From the NCBI GenBank assembly GCA_964623815.1, contig CAZUVR010000034.1, forward strand, positions 1 to 45,952: a DNA stretch of 45,952 bases. The letters are read 5' to 3'. The notes under the pieces were generated by a model. It was not told the origin of the DNA. It was given only the letters and a program-made list of their open reading frames with translations, and ran no database searches. The stretch is from Chroococcopsis sp964623815. GTDB lineage: Bacteria; Cyanobacteriota; Cyanobacteriia; Cyanobacteriales; Microcystaceae. Of the stretch, positions 15,896 through 24,043 are shown in pieces. Every line of letters starts with the position of its first letter. The first letter of the stretch is position 1. A program made the position numbers and the translations under genes.

Positions 15896-17038
15896 ATGCC
15901 GTCCAAACCTTTAGATAAAGACAATTTTTTCCCCAACTCTCAACTCCCGACTCCCAACTCCCGCACTAAAGTAGTGATTATCGGCGCGGGGATTATCGGA
16001 GCCTGTATCGCCTACGAACTAAGTCTAATTAAGGATTTTAAAGTTACCCTAATAGATGCCGATTCTCCCGGGAGCGGCTCGACTTCCGCCGCTCTAGGTG
16101 TACTCATGGGGATAATCAGTCATAAGACTAAGGGTAGGGCGTGGAAATTAAGAGAGAATAGTTTACAACGCTATCAAACTTTAATCCCAGAATTGCGATC
16201 GCTTACTGACCTTCCCATAACTGAGAATCGCCAAGGTATAGTAATGTTGAGAACGGATGATGAAGAAGGATGGGAAAAATTAGTTGAAATTCGTGCCAAG
16301 CAGGGGTTTAAGCTCGAATTATGGGATCTGGCTACGCTACACCGTTTCTGTCCTCAAGTAAGTAATCCCCGCGTCACCGGTGCGGTTTACTCTCCCGAAG
16401 ATAGACAAATACATCCAGGGCAACTCTGTGCGGCTCTGGTGGCGGGAGCGCTTAAAAATGGGCTTAATTGTCGATTTGGAATTAGGGCGGAGATTAAAAG
16501 CGGGGAAAAAAGGGTAATAGCCGGCGATGGGGTTTATGAATTCGATTGGTTGGTAATCTCTGCGGGTTTGGGGTCTACCGCTTTGAGTGATAATAATATT
16601 TCCATACGTCCGGTTTTAGGTCAGGCTTTAGAGATTAAATTACCCGCTCCCTTAGAGCCGGAGTCTTTCGCCCCAGTAATCACGGGTGAAGATGTGCATA
16701 TAGTACCTCTGGGGGATTCACGCTACTGGGTGGGGGCTACCGTAGAGTTTCCTGACGCAGACGGGCGGGTACATCCAGAGACAGGATTATTAGAAGAGGT
16801 GCGACGAATGGCGATCGATTGGTGTCCGGGTTTGGCACGGGGTACTATAGAACGTACATGGTGGGGGAAAAGGCCCAGGCCCGAAAATAAATCGGCACCG
16901 GTAATCGAAACTCATCCGTATTACGATAATGTTCTCCTCGCTACTGGGCATTATCGAAATGGGGTATTACTGGCTCCGGCAACTGCTCTAATGATTAAAA
17001 ATATGATTCTGAAGGGGGAGAAGAATTTGCTAGTCTAG
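15896..17038 (+). CDS. FAD-dependent oxidase, DAO family, glycine-oxidase (ThiO)-like
   Basis: About 380 residues. The FAD-binding fold is KVVIIGAGIIGACIAYEL, followed by VTLIDADSPGSGSTSAALGV. The C-terminal TGHYRNGVLLAPATAL is characteristic of ThiO glycine oxidases, which make iminoglycine for the thiazole part of thiamine. No thiamine gene is adjacent, so the substrate is inferred only. ATG 15896 is preferred over an in-frame TTG at 15881. The first 25 residues before the Rossmann fold are unusual: FFPNSQLPTPNSR is encoded by a heptamer tandem repeat at 15934-15961. This suggests that spacer DNA has become coding, or that translation starts later, although no good start follows the repeat. 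Confidence 0.82.
   Translation: MPSKPLDKDNFFPNSQLPTPNSRTKVVIIGAGIIGACIAYELSLIKDFKVTLIDADSPGSGSTSAALGVLMGIISHKTKGRAWKLRENSLQRYQTLIPELRSLTDLPITENRQGIVMLRTDDEEGWEKLVEIRAKQGFKLELWDLATLHRFCPQVSNPRVTGAVYSPEDRQIHPGQLCAALVAGALKNGLNCRFGIRAEIKSGEKRVIAGDGVYEFDWLVISAGLGSTALSDNNISIRPVLGQALEIKLPAPLEPESFAPVITGEDVHIVPLGDSRYWVGATVEFPDADGRVHPETGLLEEVRRMAIDWCPGLARGTIERTWWGKRPRPENKSAPVIETHPYYDNVLLATGHYRNGVLLAPATALMIKNMILKGEKNLLV
15934..15961. repeat. Heptanucleotide tandem repeat within a coding start
   Basis: Four heptamers: CAACTCT, CAACTCC, CGACTCC, CAACTCC. They lie in the reading frame of the ThiO-like oxidase, 38 bases after its proposed ATG, and encode the segment around PNSQLPTPNS. Confidence 0.7.
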
Positions 17039-17065
17039 TGAGATGAGTAGATATTAACCTTCGGA

Positions 17066-17608
17066 ATGTTCAAGAAATTACTCTCCATAACTTTCATAGT
17101 TTGCGCTTTCAATATTTTTCCCGTCAACGTCAGGGCGGATGGAAATAAGCTCTCGGCAAACTCAAAAGTATCTATCAGCGCCGTCGGCCCGATACGGGTG
17201 GGTATGACGGTAAAACAAGCGTCGGAAGCGGCAAGTGTTAAGCTCACCCGGGAGAATAGCCGTCTCGATGATAGCTGCACTTTTTATTATCCGCCTGCTA
17301 ATTTGAAGGGTTTGGCTTTTATGGTTAATAACGGGCGTATCAATCGCATCGACGTAACTGACTCGAAATTTACTACCATCAGCGGGGCGAAAGTGGGTGA
17401 TAGCGAGAGTAAGATTAAATCTCTCTACGGCGAGCGCATTCAGGTTATACCCCATAAGTATCTGAAGGGAGGACATTATCTAATTTACGTGCCCAAGGAT
17501 GCGACAGATAAGAATTATCGCATCATCTTTGAAACCGATGGGAAAAAAGTTACTCGCTGGCGGGCCGGGCAATTACCTCAAGTGGAATTCGTCGAGGGTT
17601 GCGCCTAG
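17066..17608 (+). CDS. Secreted protein of unknown function
   Basis: A 180-residue protein with a clear Sec signal peptide (FKKLLSITFIVCAFNIFPV, cleavage likely after VRA). The mature part has two related-looking segments: VGPIRVGMTVKQASEAASV (about 40-58) and ISGAKVGDSESKIKSLYG (about 110-127). These gxxVGmt-type turns are seen in BamE/SmpA-like and other small exported domains. Two Cys residues (C72 and C179) could form a disulfide. It is 27 bases downstream of the ThiO-like gene on the same strand and 48 bases upstream of the epimerase gene, so it may share their transcript. I do not recognise a named family. Confidence 0.75.
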   Translation: MFKKLLSITFIVCAFNIFPVNVRADGNKLSANSKVSISAVGPIRVGMTVKQASEAASVKLTRENSRLDDSCTFYYPPANLKGLAFMVNNGRINRIDVTDSKFTTISGAKVGDSESKIKSLYGERIQVIPHKYLKGGHYLIYVPKDATDKNYRIIFETDGKKVTRWRAGQLPQVEFVEGCA

Positions 17609-17656
17609 TTTGCGGCGATAATAGTTAACTGTTATTGAAAACCCGTAATTGAGATC

Positions 17657-18736
17657 ATGCAGCTAACTTGGGAAACTTTTACCGTTCATAAACTTTACGC
17701 CTTAAAGATTAGTAGGGGAGTAACTGCAGAGAATACAAATGTTTGGGTGAAGGTTAGCGCGGATGAGATTACGGGATGGGGAGAGGCGGCAGCATTTTCG
17801 ATCGTATCCGAAGCCGAGAAGAATACGGCGGTTATCATCGATGAATTAACCCGCCTCGCGCCCCGATTAGAAAAGTTGCATCCTTTAAACCGTCAGGAGA
17901 TAGAAAGGGTTTTATTGAGCGAGTCAGTATCTTCTAGTACGAGGGCGGGTATCGATGTGGCGTTACACGATTGGCTCGGGAAACGGGCGGGATTACCCCT
18001 GTGGCAGTTGTGGGGGCTGGATATTAATCGCATCGTGCCGGTATCGGTTACGATCGGTATTAGTTCCCCTCAGGCGGCACAGGAGCGGGTGCGGAAGTGG
18101 TTAGAAATAGCGCATTTTAAAATATTAAAACTGAAGTTGGGTTCACCCGAGGGCATAGAAGCGGATAAGGAGATGTTGCTCGGGATAAAATCTTTAGTGC
18201 CCCATATACCCTTAACGGTAGATGCTAACGGGGGATGGAACTTAAAAGAAAGTATCGAGATGTGCGAGTGGTTGGCGAATCAGGGCGTGATATACGTGGA
18301 ACAACCTTTAGAGGTGGGTAGAGAGAAGGATTTAGAGGTATTGTATCAGCGATCGCCCTTACCTTTATTCGTCGATGAAAGTTGTTTCAGCAGTAAGGAT
18401 ATTCCCCGTCTCACGCCTTACATTCACGGTATTAATATCAAACTGATGAAAGCCGGGGGTTTGAGCGAGGTGATGCGGATGATTCACATCGCCGGGGCTT
18501 GTAATCTAAAAATTATGTTCGGTTGTTATTCCGATAGTAGCCTCGCCAATACCGCGATGTGTCATCTAGCCCCCTACGCCGATTATCTGGATTTAGATAG
18601 TCATCTTAATCTTATCGATGATCCTTTCTCTGGATTAAACTTAAAAGAAGGGCGGTTATTGCCGAATCACTTACCAGGATTGGGGGTTAGTTCAAAGTTG
18701 AACCACGAGTTTTTAAAGAAATCGGAGGAGGAATAG
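17657..18736 (+). CDS. Dipeptide epimerase (L-Ala-D/L-Glu epimerase type), enolase superfamily
   Basis: A 359-residue muconate-lactonizing subgroup enzyme. The catalytic KxK is in ILKLKLGSPEG, and metal ligands are in LTVDANGGW (Asp), YVEQPLE (Glu) and LFVDESCFS (Asp). The second catalytic Lys is in GINIKLMKAGGL, and the specificity loop FGCYSDSSLANTA resembles that of dipeptide epimerases. Such enzymes interconvert L-Ala-D-Glu and L-Ala-L-Glu during murein recycling, or other dipeptides. The exact substrate cannot be read from sequence. The stop is within a GGAGGAGGAA stretch that also looks like the ribosome binding site of the hsdM fragment behind it. Confidence 0.87.
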   Translation: MQLTWETFTVHKLYALKISRGVTAENTNVWVKVSADEITGWGEAAAFSIVSEAEKNTAVIIDELTRLAPRLEKLHPLNRQEIERVLLSESVSSSTRAGIDVALHDWLGKRAGLPLWQLWGLDINRIVPVSVTIGISSPQAAQERVRKWLEIAHFKILKLKLGSPEGIEADKEMLLGIKSLVPHIPLTVDANGGWNLKESIEMCEWLANQGVIYVEQPLEVGREKDLEVLYQRSPLPLFVDESCFSSKDIPRLTPYIHGINIKLMKAGGLSEVMRMIHIAGACNLKIMFGCYSDSSLANTAMCHLAPYADYLDLDSHLNLIDDPFSGLNLKEGRLLPNHLPGLGVSSKLNHEFLKKSEEE

Positions 18737-18738
18737 AA

Positions 18739-18819
18739 GTGGTAGATCATCATCAACTTTCTAACTTTATTTGGCAAATTGCTGATTTATTACGCGGGCC
18801 TTATCGTCCACCTCAATAA
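18739..18819 (+). pseudogene. Start fragment of a type I restriction-modification hsdM gene
   Basis: From GTG 18739 the frame reads MVDHHQLSNFIWQIADLL then RGPYRPPQ and a TAA. This matches the conserved N terminus of HsdM-type methyltransferases (LSNFIWxIADLLRGxY), which normally continues YGKVILPxTVLRRLD. The match ends abruptly at the stop, after 26 residues, where heptamer repeats begin. GGAGGAG, eight bases before the GTG, keeps a strong ribosome binding site. No other hsd gene is in the window. The identification rests on a short but very characteristic motif. Confidence 0.6.
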
Positions 18820-18822
18820 GAG

Positions 18823-18875
18823 TCCCTACTCCCTAATCGCTATTCCCGATGCTGGAGGCACGCTGCGCGCCCGTG
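18823..18875. repeat. Heptamer repeat plus third copy of the CobW-gene repeat
   Basis: Bases 18823-18850 read as the degenerate heptamers TCCCTAC, TCCCTAA, TCGCTAT, TCCCGAT. They overlap the inverted copy, at 18847-18875, of the repeat found twice inside the CobW gene (reverse strand CACGGGCGC, then GCGTGCCT, then AGCATCG). The composite lies directly at the point where the hsdM fragment breaks off. Confidence 0.6.
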
Positions 18876-18950
18876 TAAGACATGGTTTTATAAACGGATT
18901 TAGTATGACCTTTTCATGTTTTACTTTCCCAACATCTCACCCGAATCGGG

Positions 18951-19643
18951 CTAGGGAGAATCGCCATCGATACCCAAAGAGCGCATTTTCTCTTTAAGTC
19001 GTTCTAACTCGGCTTCCGCCTCTTCTGCCCGTCTCCTCTCCTGTGCTAATTGCGATTGCGACTCTTCCAAACGTTGACGCACTTCCACATAAGAGGTGAA
19101 AGGTTCGCCGTTTGGATAGTAAAGAAGTAATTCCGGTTCGGTTAAGAGAAAACGGATGCCTAAGCGGGGGCTTACCCAATCTTCGATATTATCGATCACT
19201 TCTAAACGATTATCCCGCCTTAACCAACCGCCGAGGTCATTCTTATCCGGGTCATAAATATAATATTCTTCTATCCCGTAACGTTCGTAAAATAGTAACT
19301 TTTTATTCATCTCCGTTTGCCTGTTACCAGGGGAGAGAATTTCAAAAGCTACCTGAGGCGGTATATTATCTTCCCGCCACTGCATATAAGAACCTCGATC
19401 GCCTTTCGGCCTGCCGAATACTACCATAACATCAGGAGCCTGCCGCGTCTTATTATCTCCCTCCACCGGATACCACAATAAATCCCCAGCGACGAATACA
19501 TTCTCATCTTTAGAGAACAACCAATCGAGGTTATGCTTAATCACGGTCATCCAACGATACTGTAAGGTATTATCAGACATAGGTAGTCCATCTCGATCGG
19601 GATAAATTACTTCCGGCGTACTCGCTTTGATTTCTGTCACCAT
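18951..19643 (-). CDS. Uma2 family endonuclease-like protein (DUF820)
   Basis: A 230-residue protein of the Uma2/DUF820 family, a very common cyanobacterial group with a PD-(D/E)xK nuclease fold. Core motifs are RQAPDVMVVFGRPKGDR (Asp), the PPQVAFEILSPGNRQTEMN region (Glu and the usual ExxSP) and KKLLFYERYGIEEYYIYDPD. After residue 180 comes a charged coiled-coil tail (RLEESQSQLAQERRRAEEAE) that is often present. Nuclease activity is predicted from the fold and not established for most members. The gene is convergent with the hsdM remnant and stands alone upstream of the DevBCA operon. Confidence 0.88.
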   Translation of the reverse strand: MVTEIKASTPEVIYPDRDGLPMSDNTLQYRWMTVIKHNLDWLFSKDENVFVAGDLLWYPVEGDNKTRQAPDVMVVFGRPKGDRGSYMQWREDNIPPQVAFEILSPGNRQTEMNKKLLFYERYGIEEYYIYDPDKNDLGGWLRRDNRLEVIDNIEDWVSPRLGIRFLLTEPELLLYYPNGEPFTSYVEVRQRLEESQSQLAQERRRAEEAEAELERLKEKMRSLGIDGDSP

Positions 19644-19767
19644 AGTCGGTTTCTTATCTCTATCTTCCTACCCAGTTTAGCGCAACTCTTAAATACTATT
19701 GTATTAATGTTGTGGAGAATCTTTCAGATTTACTATTAAACGAATGTAAAGTTGGCTAGTGCTTGCT

Positions 19768-19795
19768 CACTCGTCACTCGCCACTAATCACTCTC
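19768..19795. repeat. Heptanucleotide tandem repeat at the devA stop
   Basis: Four heptamers: CACTCGT, CACTCGC, CACTAAT, CACTCTC. They overlap the last codons and stop of devA on the other strand (stop at 19784). Confidence 0.55.
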
Positions 19796-20518
19796 TCTAT
19801 AGTTTCGCGTATCCCTTAGATACGGGAGTTCGGAGTTTATCGCCTCAGGTAGCGTGAGATAACCATCCTCCATCTCCACAATACGATCGGCAATATCTAA
19901 AATACGATTATCGTGGGTAACGAGAACGATCGCACAGCCTTTCTCTCGCGCCAGTTTACGGATCAACTCCACTACATCACGCCCCGATTGTTTATCGAGG
20001 GCTGCGGTAGGTTCATCGGCGAGAATAATACGCGGCTCGTTGATCAGGGCGCGGGCGATCGCTACCCTTTGCCTCTGCCCTCCAGAAAGATTATCGGGGT
20101 AATAATTCATTCTCTCTCCCAGCCCCACTAACCTTAACATTTCTCGCGCCCGTTGACGGGCAACTCCCGGCGAGATGTGGGTTAATTCCGTCGGTAAGAT
20201 AACATTTTCTTCGGCGGTGAGGAAGGTGAGAAGATTATGAGCCTGGAAAATATAACCGATGTGGCGGCGGGTTTCGATCTGCTTTTGACCACTCGCGCCG
20301 TAGAGTTGAGTTCCCAATATTTTCAGACTACCACTCTGCACCGATCGCAAACATCCCATCAAACTCAATAAAGTGGTTTTTCCCGAACCAGAGGGGCCGG
20401 TCATAATCACTATTTCCCCAGCTTCTATCATCAGGTTAATATCAAAGAGAGTTTGTTTTTTCAAACGCCCCTGACCATAAAAGTGATTAAGTCCTCTAAT
20501 CTCGATAGCTGTTGACAT
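19784..20518 (-). CDS. devA: ABC transporter ATP-binding protein, DevA type
   Basis: A 244-residue ATPase of a DevBCA/MacB-like tripartite exporter. Walker A is GPSGSGKTT, the Q-loop is in GYIFQAHNLL, the signature is LSGGQRQRVAIARAL, Walker B is ILADEPTAALD, and the H-loop is LVTHD. DevBCA exporters in cyanobacteria work with a TolC-type outer-membrane protein; the heterocyst version exports glycolipids, others export different compounds. The C terminus (after GYLTLPE) is extended by about 20 residues and ends in sequence made by a heptamer repeat. It follows devC by one base, so it is the last gene of the operon. The substrate cannot be deduced. Confidence 0.9.
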   Translation of the reverse strand: MSTAIEIRGLNHFYGQGRLKKQTLFDINLMIEAGEIVIMTGPSGSGKTTLLSLMGCLRSVQSGSLKILGTQLYGASGQKQIETRRHIGYIFQAHNLLTFLTAEENVILPTELTHISPGVARQRAREMLRLVGLGERMNYYPDNLSGGQRQRVAIARALINEPRIILADEPTAALDKQSGRDVVELIRKLAREKGCAIVLVTHDNRILDIADRIVEMEDGYLTLPEAINSELPYLRDTRNYRESD

Positions 20519-20519
20519 T

Positions 20520-21674
20520 TTAAAACACCTCCGCAGGATCGGCTGATTGCAGTTTACGGGTAGCTAGCGCCGCTGACACCGTACACATAGAACCAGTTAG
20601 GATAAAGACTAATAAGGCTCTCTCACCGGTCATGGCGATCGGTAACAGGGTAGCGTCACGCATATTGGCATAGAAGAAGGAAGCTAAACCTATTCCGGGT
20701 AAGAAGCCCAGCGCCGCTAGAATTAAAGCAGATTGAAACACTATTTTTAGTAGATAACGATTTTTAAAACCGATCGCTTTTAAAGTAGCGTATTCCGAGA
20801 GATGATCGATCACATCGCTGTAAAGAATTTGATAGACGATAACCGCACCGACGATAAAACCGATAATCGCCCCCAGGGTGAAAGTGTAGCCGATGGGGGT
20901 ACTATTAGCCCAATAATTCTTTTCCAGTTCGATAAATCCTTCCTTCGTTAAAACCCTCACATCGTCTGGTAGGTTTTTTCGTAAGTTTCTCACTACCGCT
21001 TCCCTATCCGCCCCGGTTTCTAATTTCACTAAGCCGACATCGATCGCTGATTTCTGCCGTTTACCCCTCATCAGACGGAGGAAATTACTGTCGCTGGTGA
21101 TGAGATTGCCGTTGATGCCGAAAGATGTACCGAGTTTAAATAATCCCACCGCTTGAACCCGACGATTTTCTACCTCCGTAGTCACGGTTTTTCCCGCTTG
21201 CAGTTCTGCCGCGATCGCCCCGTACTCGCTCCGGGAACCGCGATCAAACAGCACCACATCGGGAAAGGTTAAAGCCTGCTGGTTTTCCGCTACGCCTTCT
21301 AAATTTACCACCTGTTCGCGGGGATTGAAACCGATGGTGAACATCGACCAGGTTTGACCGTTTTCGGGATTTTTCCAGTCGGAGCGATCGAGATAGATGG
21401 GGGTGACGGATTGAACTCCTGCGAATCCTGACACTTGATACAATCTTCGCTCAGGGAATCTATTCAGGGCTACTAGAGATTGATAGCGTCTGCTGACTAG
21501 AACTATTTCCCCCCGCAAAGATTTATGAAACTGTACGGCACTATCAAATAAAGCGTCTTTAATACCTAGTTGCAAGAACATCAACATATCTGCGAAGGTG
21601 ATGCCAGCGATCGCTACCAGGGTTTTCATTTTCTGTTTGCTTAGTTGTTTCCAAGCGACGGGTAGTTTATTCAT
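20520..21674 (-). CDS. devC: ABC transporter permease, DevC type
   Basis: A 384-residue permease with the MacB/FtsX-like layout. One N-terminal helix (about 17-38, KTLVAIAGITFADMLMFLQL) is followed by a large periplasmic domain. Three C-terminal helices follow (FTLGAIIGFIVGAVIVYQIL, ILAALGFLPGIGLASFF, ALLVFILTGSMCTVSAA). The motifs QLGIKDALFDSAVQFHKSL and SEYATLKAIGFKNRYL are typical of DevC. The start ATG overlaps the devB stop by four bases (ATGA type), indicating translational coupling. Confidence 0.9.
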   Translation of the reverse strand: MNKLPVAWKQLSKQKMKTLVAIAGITFADMLMFLQLGIKDALFDSAVQFHKSLRGEIVLVSRRYQSLVALNRFPERRLYQVSGFAGVQSVTPIYLDRSDWKNPENGQTWSMFTIGFNPREQVVNLEGVAENQQALTFPDVVLFDRGSRSEYGAIAAELQAGKTVTTEVENRRVQAVGLFKLGTSFGINGNLITSDSNFLRLMRGKRQKSAIDVGLVKLETGADREAVVRNLRKNLPDDVRVLTKEGFIELEKNYWANSTPIGYTFTLGAIIGFIVGAVIVYQILYSDVIDHLSEYATLKAIGFKNRYLLKIVFQSALILAALGFLPGIGLASFFYANMRDATLLPIAMTGERALLVFILTGSMCTVSAALATRKLQSADPAEVF

Positions 21675-22849
21675 GGCTTTTCAACGGGGATTTTTACTTT
21701 CAGCGACGCGTTACTCAATGGGGCCGCGATTTGGCTACTGGCTCGATCGAGGCGGATTCTCACCTCCACAACCCTCGCGTCTATGTCTGCGGTGGGGTCA
21801 GTATCTAATACATCTTTTTTCCCCACCAGTAAGCCGATTTCTTCTACCCTGCCCGATAGGGTTCCAGCAGAGTTGAGCAGGTTCATGGTAGCTGATTGAC
21901 CGATTTTCACCCTGTCGATGTCGCTTTCGTAAACTTCAGCCACCGCGTACATCTGTGCGGTTTCACCTAATTCGACGATACCTTTAGGGTCGAGAATCTC
22001 TCCAGGGCGGGTGTGAACTTTCAACACTTGACCATCGCCCGGAGAGCGGACGCTACTTAAATCTAAATCCGCCTGTGCTTGCTTTACGGAAGCCTCGGCA
22101 CTGGCTAACTCTTGTTGGGCGATCGCTACATCTACGGGGCGAACTTCAGCGATGCGTTTTAAGGTAGAGCGGGCTTCCTGTATTTGTTCCGTTAGGGTTT
22201 TACGGGTTTGTTGTTGCGCCGCCTTCGCTTCCTGTAGGCGTTTCTGAGCCGTTGTCCAGGCCAGTTGATAGCGATCGCGCTCACTGGCAGAAATCGCCCC
22301 CTGTTCATACAGATATTGATAGCGTTGATAATCGCTTTCAGCGTTGCCGACTTCGAGTTCTATCCGTTCTACCGTAGCCTGACGGGCGATACTTTCGGCG
22401 TTCAATTGGGCTTGTAGCCGGGCGATGGTGGCTTTTTGAGCTTCTATCTCTCCCTGTTTCGCCCCCGCCTTTACTTGCGATAACTTCGCTCTGGCAATTC
22501 CTACCCCTTTTTGTGCTTGTAATAAGGCTGTGGCTCTGACGGGGTAGTTATCTAATACAGCGATAACCTGCCCTGTTTTTACCCTATCACCGACTTTGAC
22601 GAGCAGGCGATCGATCCTGGTACTTCCCGCCGCCCCAGAAACCGAGACTCGGATTACTTCCCCCCTCGGTTCCAGTCTCCCGAGGGCGCTAACGGCAACG
22701 ATAGGGGGTTTTTCTTTTTTGACGGCGGCGGCGATAGGTTGTGAGCGTTGACTGACTGTTAGGGTGTAATAGCCGTAAGTGGTGAGGCCGAGGCATAAGG
22801 CGAGTACGAAAGGACGTGAGAGAGGAGAATTTATATTCGCCGGGTTCAT
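21671..22849 (-). CDS. devB: Membrane fusion protein, DevB (HlyD) type
   Basis: About 392 residues: an N-terminal membrane anchor (RPFVLALCLGLTTYGYYTL), a lipoyl/beta-barrel half (VSALGRLEPRGEVIRV), a long alpha-helical hairpin rich in Ala, Gln and Arg, then LSSVRSPGDGQVLKVHTRPG and a C-terminal domain. It bridges the inner-membrane permease to an outer-membrane TolC-like channel, which is not in this window. ATG 22849 is preferred (MNPANINSPLSRPF); a GTG at 22879 lies inside the operator palindrome. First gene of the devBCA operon, divergent from padR. Confidence 0.9.
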   Translation of the reverse strand: MNPANINSPLSRPFVLALCLGLTTYGYYTLTVSQRSQPIAAAVKKEKPPIVAVSALGRLEPRGEVIRVSVSGAAGSTRIDRLLVKVGDRVKTGQVIAVLDNYPVRATALLQAQKGVGIARAKLSQVKAGAKQGEIEAQKATIARLQAQLNAESIARQATVERIELEVGNAESDYQRYQYLYEQGAISASERDRYQLAWTTAQKRLQEAKAAQQQTRKTLTEQIQEARSTLKRIAEVRPVDVAIAQQELASAEASVKQAQADLDLSSVRSPGDGQVLKVHTRPGEILDPKGIVELGETAQMYAVAEVYESDIDRVKIGQSATMNLLNSAGTLSGRVEEIGLLVGKKDVLDTDPTADIDARVVEVRIRLDRASSQIAAPLSNASLKVKIPVEKP

Positions 22850-22859
22850 AGGTGTACCT

Positions 22860-22889
22860 ACATATATGTGTATAAACACTATGTGTTTA
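22860..22889. promoter_or_regulatory. Operator palindromes between devB and padR
   Basis: TAAACAC (22873-22879) and GTGTTTA (22883-22889) form a perfect inverted repeat with a TAT centre. The palindrome ACATATATGT (22860-22869) lies next to it. Both are in the 74-base divergent spacer between devB and padR. PadR repressors bind AT-rich inverted repeats with GT/AC-containing arms, so this is the expected site for auto- and operon control. Confidence 0.6.
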
Positions 22890-22923
22890 GTTACATATTA
22901 AACTTATAATATAATAAGTAGAG

Positions 22924-23487
22924 ATGTCAATAGATGAGAAAAAAATGGCACTAGCCCATACAATCCTGACCCTGTTGTTAAATGAACCTTGTAGCGGCTA
23001 CGATATAGGGCAGGCTTTTCAGGAGTACGTTAATTGTTTTTGGAGCGCCACGACTCCCCAGATTTATCGGGAATTGAGCCGCATGGAGGCGCAAGGATGG
23101 ATTACGGTGGAGGTAATACCCCAAGACGGGCGGCCCAATAAGAAAATCTATTCCGTCACCGAGACGGGAAAACAGGAACTATTAAACTGGCTCGCTGAAG
23201 CATCGGAACCGACTCCTATTAGAGAAGAGTTGCTGGTGAAGGTGATGGGGGGTTATTTGGTGCCGAAGGAAGTGATATTGAAAGAATTACGCCTTCGCCG
23301 CCAGATACACGAGAAGAGGGCGATCGAAATGCGGGAAAAAGAGCAGCAGGAGTTTCTCAGTAAAGAAAGCCTGTCACCTCAGCAGAGGTTGTTGTATATA
23401 GTTTTGCAGAGGGGGATAGCCTACGAGGAAGATTGGATAAGATGGTGTGATGGGGCGATCGAACAGATAACCGAAATGGAGTTCTAG
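22924..23487 (+). CDS. PadR family transcriptional regulator
   Basis: A 187-residue regulator. The winged helix-turn-helix (about residues 8-90) shows AHTILTLLLNEPCSGYDIGQ, the recognition region SATTPQIYRELSRMEAQGWI, and the wing PNKKIYSVTETGKQELLNWL. The C-terminal helical domain (PTPIREELLVKVMGGYLVPK onward) matches PadR subfamily 1 (Vir_act_alpha_C). Such proteins usually repress a neighbouring exporter and release DNA when they bind a small hydrophobic molecule, so the DevBCA exporter is the likely target. Start ATG 22924; ATG 22945 (MALAHTIL) is an alternative. Confidence 0.9.
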   Translation: MSIDEKKMALAHTILTLLLNEPCSGYDIGQAFQEYVNCFWSATTPQIYRELSRMEAQGWITVEVIPQDGRPNKKIYSVTETGKQELLNWLAEASEPTPIREELLVKVMGGYLVPKEVILKELRLRRQIHEKRAIEMREKEQQEFLSKESLSPQQRLLYIVLQRGIAYEEDWIRWCDGAIEQITEMEF

Positions 23488-23560
23488 AATGTTTGGGAGG
23501 AAAATCTATAAGCTCGGGCTTTTATCGGGGTATGATTGAGATCGAAGAGATGACCATCAT

Positions 23561-24043
23561 TTACATATCCATAATTTGAGCGAATAATTTTGGTGCAATC
23601 CGAAATCCAGCTTTGTTTACAAGGTCATCAATAATGGGTTGTAAAGATTCGATTTCGCTTTTCTGTTTAGCTCGAAGCAAAATTCCGAGAATTCCCGTCA
23701 CTTTCAAACCCAAAGATTTCGCAATTTTTCTACCGTCGCGCTCATCGAGTATCGTCCAATCTGCTTTAAGCTCAATGGCAAGGGCGATAGCTTCCGCCTC
23801 GCCACTGTCGAGAGTCTGTTTCAAAACCTGGATGAGAGATTCATTGCTGGGTGTTTGCGTTTGAATCCATCCGGATACAATTGCCTCACGAATAGCTTGA
23901 GAGCCAGGTCGGTCTTCACCTGCTTTGAGTTCATTTAATACGGCATCGGGAATCAAAATTTCGCCGAATTGTCCTCGCAAGATTTCCAGCCTATCCACGA
24001 TAGCAAGGTTGAGAATGGGTGAAGTATTACTCACTGCGAGCAT
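23561..24043 (-). CDS. PIN-like toxin, DUF3368 family
   Basis: A 160-residue protein of the DUF3368 family, predicted to be a PIN-fold ribonuclease toxin. The first acidic strand is changed to Asn (AVSNTSPILNLA), as in many members. The other acidic sites are in TLDSGEAEAIALAIEL and TILDERDGRKIAKSLG, the usual second and third positions. Length is normal. Its start overlaps the end of the UPF0175 gene by 17 bases, the standard antitoxin-toxin order. Translation of the toxin is therefore probably coupled to that of the antitoxin. Confidence 0.85.
   Translation of the reverse strand: MLAVSNTSPILNLAIVDRLEILRGQFGEILIPDAVLNELKAGEDRPGSQAIREAIVSGWIQTQTPSNESLIQVLKQTLDSGEAEAIALAIELKADWTILDERDGRKIAKSLGLKVTGILGILLRAKQKSEIESLQPIIDDLVNKAGFRIAPKLFAQIMDM

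Noticed and set aside
18779..18997. 72-codon plus-strand frame after the epimerase
   Set aside because: It crosses the repeat cluster in a different frame from the hsdM fragment, and its end overlaps the Uma2 gene.
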